Shown here: positions 5,479 through 11,293 of the stretch, piece after piece | Numbering within the stretch: the stretch's first letter is position 1 | Layout of the letters: the number at the start of each line of letters is the position of its first letter | Assembly (NCBI GenBank): GCA_934467435.1 | Contig: CAKSLR010000043.1 | Location: 1-11,293 of the forward strand | DNA from: an uncultured Eubacteriales bacterium | GTDB taxonomy: Bacteria > Bacillota > Clostridia > Oscillospirales > CAG-272 | Length of the DNA: 11,293 bases | Reading direction: 5' to 3' | The notes under the pieces: generated by a model | Seen by the model: only the letters and a program-made list of their open reading frames with translations | Databases searched by the model: none | Told to the model about the DNA's origin: nothing | Program-made: the position numbers and the translations under genes

Positions 5479-7476
5479 TCAGATATCGGCATCCGCCAGA
5501 TAGCGGTGACCGTTTTCGGCAATGAATTTTTTGCGTTCCTGCAACGCATCCCCCATCAGAACGTCAAACATCCGGCAGGTCTCCTCGGCATCCGCCGGCA
5601 TGACGGCGACAAGGCGACGGCTGGCAGGGTTCATCGTGGTGCGGGACATCATATCCGGCTCGTTCTCGCCAAGACCTTTCGAGCGCTGAAGCGTATATTT
5701 GGTGTCGCCCAGTTCCGCAAGGATTTTTGCCTTTTCGGGTTCGTTATAGGCAAAATAGGTCGCGTCCTTGGTAGTGATTTCAAACAGCGGCGTTTCGGCG
5801 ATAAAGACCCGTTCTTTGGCAAGCAACGTGGGCAGCAGCCGATAAAAGAGCGTCAGCAGCAGCGTGCGGATCTGGAACCCGTCCTCGTCCGCATCGGTAC
5901 AGATAATAATTTTGTTCCACAGGAAATTGTTATAATCAAAGGGCGGCATATCGGTCTTGATTTTACCGTGCAACTCCACCCCGCACCCGATCACGCGGAG
6001 CAGATCGACAATGATCTTGCTCTCAAAAATGCGGGCATAATTGCTCTTCATGCAGTTCAGCGTTTTTCCGCGCACGGGAATGATCGCCTGGAACTCCGCA
6101 TTCCGCGCCAGTTTACAGGAGGAAAGCGCCGAATCGCCCTCCACGATATAAAGTTCGCGGATATTCGGATCTTTGGAGTGACAGGGCACGAATTTTTCCA
6201 CGCGGTTGGTCACATCCATGGAGGAGAGAATCTTGCCCTTCAGCTTGATGCTGTTGCTCTCCATCGCCTCCCGCGCGCGCTTGTTGAGCAATGCCTGTTT
6301 GCCGATCAGGTCGGCAACATCGGGGTTCTCGGTAAAATATATGCCGAGCTGCTGTTTCATATAGTCGGTCAGCGCCCTGCCGATGAACTCGTTGGTAATG
6401 GCGTCCTTGGTCTGGTTGGCGTAAGACGTTTCGGTGGAGGCGCTGTTGATGACCAGCACCAGGTTGGGGGCGATATCGCCAAAACCCACCTTTGCCTCGT
6501 TTTTATTGTATTTTCCCGCGCCCTGGAGGTATTTATCCACCGCAGCGGCAAACGCCGCCCGCACTGCCTTATCCGGCACGCCGCCGTGTACCAGGTAGCC
6601 CGAGTTGTGGTAATACTCCAGTTTCCCGTCATTCGGCGTATAGGTAAAGGCAATTTCTGCCCGCAACCGGTATTCGGGCTTATCTGCCCGATCACGCCCT
6701 CGCGTTTCCATTTTCCAGTACACCGGAGGGAACATGGCGACCCCCTCCGACAACTCGGCAATATAGCCGGCAATGCCGTCGGCGTAAAAATAAGTCTCTT
6801 CCGAAAAGCTGCCGTCCTCCCCTTCGCTGTGCAGCACGAACCGTACACCCGGATTCACAATCGCCTGCCGCCGCATGGTGGCAACGAAAAATTCATGCGG
6901 GATACGAATGTCGTTGAACACCTGAATATCCGGCTTCCAGAAAACGGTGGTGCCGCTGCGGCGGTCTTTTTTGGTCTGCGGTCGTTCCCGCAACTCGCTC
7001 ACCGGTTCGCCGTGGGCGAAATCGATCTCACTCACCTTACCGTCCTTATAGGACGTTACGTGCATGAATTCCGAACTGTACTGCGTTGCGCAGGCGCCGA
7101 GACCGTTCAGACCGAGGGCATAATCATACGCCCCTTCCCCGCTGTTGTTTTTATATTTTCCGCCGGCGTACAGTTCACAGTAGATCAGTTCCCAGTTATA
7201 GCGCCCCTCTTTTTTGTTATAGCCGAGCGGAACGCCGCGCCCGCAGTCCTCCACACGGATGGAAAAATCGCGGTAGGTGGTGACCGTAATCACATCCCCA
7301 TACCCGGCGCGCGCCTCATCCACCGCGTTGGCAAGAATCTCAATAAACGAATGCTGGCATCCTTCCAGCCCGTCCGAACCGAAGATTACGGCAGGGCGGC
7401 GCCGGACACGGTCCGCGCCTTTCAGGCTTTCGATACTGTCGTCATCGTACTGTTGCGTATTTCCGCTTTTTGCCAT
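5479..7476 (-). CDS. Divergent type IIA DNA topoisomerase B subunit (GyrB/ParE-like)
   Basis: B subunits bind ATP and, with an A subunit, pass one DNA duplex through another. The 665-residue protein has a GHKL ATPase domain with E46 and N50 in EILANAVDEA and D77 in VEDCGRG. It also has a lid LGLNGLG (121-127) and the QTK loop (355-357). The Toprim domain has EGDSA (446-450), PVRGKTLN, and TDADEDG with D528, D530 and D532. It ends with the KGLGE region (600-604). All key catalytic acids are kept. However, the usual GLHGVG lid, the PGMYIG stretch and SHIRT read GLNGLG, PAVIFG and FQIRT. This matches a clostridial paralogue group usually annotated as a toprim or topoisomerase IV-like protein, so I give no symbol. 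GAGGAGG supports the start at 7476 over 7530. No A subunit gene adjoins it. Confidence 0.92.
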   Translation of the reverse strand: MAKSGNTQQYDDDSIESLKGADRVRRRPAVIFGSDGLEGCQHSFIEILANAVDEARAGYGDVITVTTYRDFSIRVEDCGRGVPLGYNKKEGRYNWELIYCELYAGGKYKNNSGEGAYDYALGLNGLGACATQYSSEFMHVTSYKDGKVSEIDFAHGEPVSELRERPQTKKDRRSGTTVFWKPDIQVFNDIRIPHEFFVATMRRQAIVNPGVRFVLHSEGEDGSFSEETYFYADGIAGYIAELSEGVAMFPPVYWKMETRGRDRADKPEYRLRAEIAFTYTPNDGKLEYYHNSGYLVHGGVPDKAVRAAFAAAVDKYLQGAGKYNKNEAKVGFGDIAPNLVLVINSASTETSYANQTKDAITNEFIGRALTDYMKQQLGIYFTENPDVADLIGKQALLNKRAREAMESNSIKLKGKILSSMDVTNRVEKFVPCHSKDPNIRELYIVEGDSALSSCKLARNAEFQAIIPVRGKTLNCMKSNYARIFESKIIVDLLRVIGCGVELHGKIKTDMPPFDYNNFLWNKIIICTDADEDGFQIRTLLLTLFYRLLPTLLAKERVFIAETPLFEITTKDATYFAYNEPEKAKILAELGDTKYTLQRSKGLGENEPDMMSRTTMNPASRRLVAVMPADAEETCRMFDVLMGDALQERKKFIAENGHRYLADADI

Positions 7477-7533
7477 AAAGAACCTCCTCTCCCGTTTCTT
7501 TGCGGACTTGCGCCCGCCCTTTTCCAACATGAT

Positions 7534-7562
7534 ATTTTACCATATTCCCCTGCCCTTGTCAA
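7534..7562 (-). promoter_or_regulatory. Consensus promoter of the topoisomerase-gpmI unit
   Basis: On the minus strand a perfect TTGACA (7557-7562) and TAAAAT (7534-7539) are 17 bases apart, about 57 bases before the start codon at 7476. It is the strongest promoter match in the window and rules out the longer start at 7530, which would fall at the transcription start. Confidence 0.88.
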
Positions 7563-7599
7563 GGCACGGCGCCAGAAAATCGTTTTTTCTTTTTTACTC

Positions 7600-7629
7600 T
7601 TGCAAGGAGCGGAAGAATTGTGCTATAAT
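7600..7629 (+). promoter_or_regulatory. Promoter of the alpha-galactosidase operon
   Basis: A perfect TATAAT (7624-7629) has TGC in front (extended -10) and TTGCAA (7600-7605) 18 bases upstream. A T-rich run at 7582-7596 could act as an upstream element. An 8-bp palindrome, CTTGCAAG, overlaps the -35. I see no clear catabolite-repression site. Confidence 0.8.
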
Positions 7630-7675
7630 GGGAACGAATCGCAAAAAATACAAAGCAAAAGAGAGGATTTCTTCC

Positions 7676-9853
7676 ATGCCAATTGTCTATCAGGCAGAAA
7701 ACCGCATGTTTTTCCTTGACGGAAAAGGCTTTACCTACGCCTTCTACATCAACCCCGCCGATTATGCGGAACACCTGTATTTCGGCAAACCCATCGCCCA
7801 TGACGATATTACCTACACCCGCGCAATCGGCGCCACCTCCTCTGCTGTCACCGCACCGGGAAAGGACGGTTCCGCCTGGAACTCCTACACGCACTTCCCC
7901 GCCGAGTTTTCCTTTTTCGGCAGCGGCGACTTCCGGGAGCCGACCGTACTTCTCGAAAACCCCGCCGGCGACCGCATGAGCGACCTGCTCTATGACGGTT
8001 ATGAAATCCTCGAAGAAAAGCCCACCATCCCCGGCATGCCCTCCCTGCGTGGCGGCGAAACGTTGCTTCTTCACCTGCGCGACCGGGTCAGCGGGTTCCG
8101 TGCCGACCTGTATTATACCGTATATCCCGATGTCAGCGTCCTTTGCCGCCACATCGTGTATCGGAACGAAACCTCCGGCACCGTGCGCCTACGCCGCGCC
8201 TACTCCTTCTCCTGCGCGCTGCCGACCGGGGAATATGACATGACTTCCTTCTTCGGCGCCTGGGCGCGGGAGCGCACCCCCGAGCGAGTGCCCCTGCACC
8301 ACGGGGTTGCATCGGTCGATTCCAAGCGGACAAGCAGTTCCCACGTTCTGAACCCGTTCATCACCGTCAGCGACCGTGCGGCAAGCGAAACCGCGGGGAA
8401 CGTCTACGGTTTTTCCCTGGTCTATTCCTCTTCCTACGTTCTGAAGGCGGAGGTCACCTCATCCGGGGAAATACAGATCTGCGGCGGTATCAACGACTTT
8501 GATTTTTCCTGGAAACTGGAGGCGGGCGAAAGTTTTGCCACCCCGGAAGTGGTGATGGCATATTCCCCTGCCGGGTTCGGCGAAATGAGCCGCGCGTACC
8601 ACGATGCCTTCCGTACCTACCTCATCCCCCGGCGCTACGTCATGGCGCGGCGCCCCGTGCTCATCAACAACTGGGAGGGTACCTACTTCTCCTTCGATAA
8701 CGAAAAACTGATGGCAATTGTTGACGCCGCAGCAAAAACCGGCATTGACACATTTGTGCTGGACGACGGCTGGTTCGGCAAGCGGGATAACGACTGCTCG
8801 GGGCTCGGCGATTGGGTGGTCAACGAAAAGAAACTGGCGGGCGGTCTTTCCACCATCATCGACTACGTGCACGAGAGAGGTATGCAGTTCGGGCTTTGGT
8901 TTGAGCCGGAGATGGTGAGCGAGGATTCCGACCTTTACCGCGCCCACCCCGACTGGGCAATCGCCGTACCGGGCAGAGAACACGCCCGCTCGCGCCACCA
9001 GTTGGTTCTGGACATTACGCGCCCCGAGGTGCGGGATTACCTGGTAGACGCCGTCTCTCGCGTGCTGGACGAGCATCGCATCGAATACGTCAAATGGGAC
9101 TGCAACCGCAACGTGGCGCAGGCATATTCCGCCGCGCTGCCCGCCGACCGGCAGAGCGAGTTTGCTCACCGTTACGCCCTTGGGCTGTATGACCTCTGCG
9201 AACGGATCGTCAACGGTCACCCCGACGTTTTGTTTGAAGGCTGCTCGGGCGGAGGCATGCGGTTTGACCCCGCCATGCTCGCCTACTTCCCGCAGATCTG
9301 GGCAAGTGACGACACCGATGCCGAGGAACGGGTACGCATTCAGTACGGCACGTCCTTTGCCTACCCGCTCTCTGCCATCAGCGCCCACGTTTCGGTCTGC
9401 CCGAACCACCAGACCGGGCGCACTACCCCCTTTGCCACCCGCTCCGACATCGCCCATCTCGGTCCGACGGGGTATGAACTGAATGCCGCGGCGCTGCCGC
9501 CCGAAGAACTGAGTGCGATGAAAGAGCAGATTCTTGCATACCGTGAAATGGCGGATCTTGTGCTGCAGGGAGATCTTTACCGCACCGACGACCCCTTCTG
9601 CTCCAATTACGCCGGATTTCTGCTGGTTTCCAAAGATAAGACCGAGGCCATTTTTACTGCCTACCGGCGCCTTGTGATTCCGGACGGCGAGACCAAGCGC
9701 TTCTTCCTGCAGGGGCTTGACCCTGCGCGGCGGTATGAGGTTCGGGAGATGAACGGCACCTTTGCCGGAAGCACGCTGATGAACGTCGGGATTCCCGTTC
9801 CCTTTGCCCATTGTGATTTTACCAGTTACGTTTACCATATCCGCGCCGTCTGA
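7676..9853 (+). CDS. GH36 alpha-galactosidase, cytoplasmic
   Basis: The enzyme removes terminal alpha-1,6-galactose from melibiose, raffinose-type sugars or galactomannan fragments with retention. The 725 residues match the large, roughly 730-residue bacterial GH36 type. A beta-sandwich N-domain (to about 310) precedes a TIM barrel from RRPVLINNWEGTYF (325-338). Within it lie LDDGWF (362-367), GLWFEPEM (406-413), the nucleophile D475 in YVKWDCNRN, CSGGGMRFD (523-531) and the acid/base motif SDDTDA (D545 or D546). A small C-terminal beta domain follows. There is no signal peptide. The frame stays open back to 7277, but the start at 7676 follows AGAGGA and the promoter, and begins with family-like MPIVYQAENRMFFL. 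The second operon gene begins 47 bases after its stop. Confidence 0.95.
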   Translation: MPIVYQAENRMFFLDGKGFTYAFYINPADYAEHLYFGKPIAHDDITYTRAIGATSSAVTAPGKDGSAWNSYTHFPAEFSFFGSGDFREPTVLLENPAGDRMSDLLYDGYEILEEKPTIPGMPSLRGGETLLLHLRDRVSGFRADLYYTVYPDVSVLCRHIVYRNETSGTVRLRRAYSFSCALPTGEYDMTSFFGAWARERTPERVPLHHGVASVDSKRTSSSHVLNPFITVSDRAASETAGNVYGFSLVYSSSYVLKAEVTSSGEIQICGGINDFDFSWKLEAGESFATPEVVMAYSPAGFGEMSRAYHDAFRTYLIPRRYVMARRPVLINNWEGTYFSFDNEKLMAIVDAAAKTGIDTFVLDDGWFGKRDNDCSGLGDWVVNEKKLAGGLSTIIDYVHERGMQFGLWFEPEMVSEDSDLYRAHPDWAIAVPGREHARSRHQLVLDITRPEVRDYLVDAVSRVLDEHRIEYVKWDCNRNVAQAYSAALPADRQSEFAHRYALGLYDLCERIVNGHPDVLFEGCSGGGMRFDPAMLAYFPQIWASDDTDAEERVRIQYGTSFAYPLSAISAHVSVCPNHQTGRTTPFATRSDIAHLGPTGYELNAAALPPEELSAMKEQILAYREMADLVLQGDLYRTDDPFCSNYAGFLLVSKDKTEAIFTAYRRLVIPDGETKRFFLQGLDPARRYEVREMNGTFAGSTLMNVGIPVPFAHCDFTSYVYHIRAV

Positions 9854-9900
9854 CGATGGGAGCCCCCGACAGGCGAAAACACCATGAAAGGAAATCCGCC

Positions 9901-11293
9901 ATGACGAACTATACCCTTCTTCCCCCGCAATATACCCTGCATGGGGTCACCTGTACGCTGCCGCAACAAGACGGCGCCTTTGCGGACGCGAACTTCCGCG
10001 TCACCCAGACAGAAACGACTCTGTGTGAAGGGCTTGTCCGACTGACCCGCACCTTTTGTAACCTCTCCCCCGCGCCGGTCGAATTCCAGTGTGCCCTGTT
10101 TGTCCGCACCGCCTTTTGCCCCAATCATTATGTCATCCCCTGCGTTTCCTACAACGGCAACCACTTCGGCGCGGACCGGGAGCCGAAAGACCTGACCTGC
10201 GAGGGAAAGCCGTGGGTGTTTTCCTATGAGCGGACCGGCATCCCCTCCTGCACGGTATCGGAAAATGCGGAGACGTTCTTTGCGCTGTTTGCCTCGGATG
10301 CGTCTGCGGCTTCTCTGGTTTCTTCCTGCACGCTGCTGAAAAACAGCGACGGTACCATGACTCACGGCATCCATTACCCGAATGTGGAGCGCCCGAAGTC
10401 CTATACCCGCAAAAACGCCTATACCGAGGCATATGAGCCGACCCTGTCTCTTGCCGCGGGTGAGAGCATTTCGTTCGACGCCTATCTGCTCACCGGCAAG
10501 CCCGCTTTCCGCAACTTTGCCGTTGCCCAGGCGGAGGATGCCGCCATGCGCCTCCTTCACCCTGCCCTGCCGCCCGTGCGGGACTATGAGCCGCTGCGCC
10601 GTGCCTCCCTCTCGTTCATCGACACCCTGACATCGGTACGGGAGGACGGCAAACTGCTTGCCATCGGCGCAGGCTTTAACGAAGAGGGGAAGGTGGTGCA
10701 CTATCCGCGCTACGAAATCGGTTGGTGCGGGCAGAACGCGCTGTTTGCCCGTCTTCTCATGGAAGAGTGCGCCCGTACGGGAGACCGGCACCTCCTCGCC
10801 ACTGCCACCGAAATTCTTGACACCTGGATGCATGCGTTCCGCGAAAACGGACTCATGTACGTGTATTACGAAGAGATCGGCAAGGCGCACGCCATTGCCG
10901 ATACCTGCAACCTCGGCTATGCCGGTGCGGAACTGCTGCGCTGCTACCGTGCGGCGAAAGCGCTCGGGGTCGAGCGCCCCCTGTGGCGGGAAAAGGCGCT
11001 CGGCATTGCCGATTTCATGCTGGTGCACGAATCGCCCGTCTACGGGTTCGGCAAAGCGTGGGAGGTAGAGAGCGGCAACCTGATTGACGAACGCGGCACC
11101 GTGGGGGCATTTATCATTCCCGCGCTGCTGGAAGCGTATGCCGAAACGGGAAAGGACACCTACCTTGCCGCAGCCCGTCGCTCCTATGCTTTCTATCTGG
11201 ACCGCGACCTCGATCATTTTGTCTGCACGGCAGGGGCGCTGGATTCCGATTGCGTGGATAAAGAAACCTCCTTTGCCATGCTGGTGGCGGGGC
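9901..11293 (+). CDS. Probable (alpha/alpha)6-toroid carbohydrate-active protein, cut by window edge
   Basis: I do not recognise a named family. The 464 visible residues fall into two parts. Residues 1-205 look like a beta-sandwich domain (alternating strands, many aromatics). From about 210 helices follow in hairpin pairs, for example around NALFARLLMEE, GYAGAELLRCYRAAK and GAFIIPALLEAYAET. That order, and conserved-looking acidic patches near EIGWCGQN (272-279), ADTCNLG (333-339), WEVESGN (387-393) and ALDSDCVDKE (446-455), suggests a six-hairpin glycosidase or lyase. There is no signal peptide, so it acts in the cytoplasm. It shares the alpha-galactosidase operon with a 47-base gap and an AAAGGA ribosome site. 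The enzymatic role is inference; the stop is outside the window. Confidence 0.75.
   Translation, partial: MTNYTLLPPQYTLHGVTCTLPQQDGAFADANFRVTQTETTLCEGLVRLTRTFCNLSPAPVEFQCALFVRTAFCPNHYVIPCVSYNGNHFGADREPKDLTCEGKPWVFSYERTGIPSCTVSENAETFFALFASDASAASLVSSCTLLKNSDGTMTHGIHYPNVERPKSYTRKNAYTEAYEPTLSLAAGESISFDAYLLTGKPAFRNFAVAQAEDAAMRLLHPALPPVRDYEPLRRASLSFIDTLTSVREDGKLLAIGAGFNEEGKVVHYPRYEIGWCGQNALFARLLMEECARTGDRHLLATATEILDTWMHAFRENGLMYVYYEEIGKAHAIADTCNLGYAGAELLRCYRAAKALGVERPLWREKALGIADFMLVHESPVYGFGKAWEVESGNLIDERGTVGAFIIPALLEAYAETGKDTYLAAARRSYAFYLDRDLDHFVCTAGALDSDCVDKETSFAMLVAG

Noticed and set aside
7277..7675. Upstream extension of the alpha-galactosidase frame
   Set aside because: It overlaps the start of the opposite topoisomerase gene and the promoter at 7600-7629; the start at 7676 has a ribosome site and the family N-terminus.
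5506..7719. A 737-codon open frame on the plus strand opposite the topoisomerase gene
   Set aside because: It is antisense to a firmly identified gene, has no recognisable domain and no promoter or ribosome site. GC-rich third positions create such frames here. The same applies to long antisense frames at 370-1545, 3964-5469, 8459-9838 and 9832-11217.
9884..9904. Six-codon open frame overlapping the start of the toroid gene as ATGA
   Set aside because: It lacks its own ribosome site, and such short frames are common by chance; the main start has AAAGGA at good spacing.

Overview
The window looks like chromosomal DNA from a fairly GC-rich member of the Clostridia (Bacillota), probably a gut-type lineage. 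Four things point there: a RemA (DUF370) gene beside yicC and rpoZ, a clostridial-type divergent type IIA topoisomerase B subunit, a stand-alone ECF transporter S component, and a small DUF6514-like protein. Promoters are sigma-A type, often with an extended -10. I see no rRNA, tRNA, CRISPR array, insertion sequence, phage gene or attachment site.

Layout. (1) 1-1925, minus strand: nrdR, yicC, remA and rpoZ (cut by the window edge) form a tight operon. It is driven by a near-consensus promoter at 1992-2020. The guanylate kinase gene that normally sits between remA and rpoZ is absent. (2) 2040-2421, minus strand: a small DUF6514-like gene with its own promoter and a strong terminator. (3) 2422-2787: an AT-rich non-coding spacer holding a 21-bp palindrome. 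(4) 2788-3668, plus strand: an unrecognised 93-aa protein, then a six-helix ECF S component with its own promoter. (5) 3672-3774: two long hairpins between convergent genes. (6) 3799-7476, minus strand: a GyrB/ParE-like topoisomerase subunit followed 27 bases later by gpmI. (7) 7676-11293, plus strand: a GH36 alpha-galactosidase, then an unfinished gene for a probable (alpha/alpha)6-toroid carbohydrate enzyme. The operons in (6) and (7) start from back-to-back promoters.

How the genes fit together. The first operon groups housekeeping regulation: control of ribonucleotide reductase, an RNase, a DNA-binding regulator and the omega subunit of RNA polymerase. The central part covers vitamin or cofactor uptake, glycolysis and DNA topology, with no obvious functional link. 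The right-hand operon is cytoplasmic glycan use: removal of alpha-galactosyl groups plus a second, uncharacterised enzyme.

Nothing here is clearly a new defence or mobile system. The most interesting leads are the uncharacterised partner of the alpha-galactosidase, the divergent topoisomerase B subunit separated from any A subunit, the missing gmk, and a possible ribosome-site-masking hairpin in the nrdR leader.
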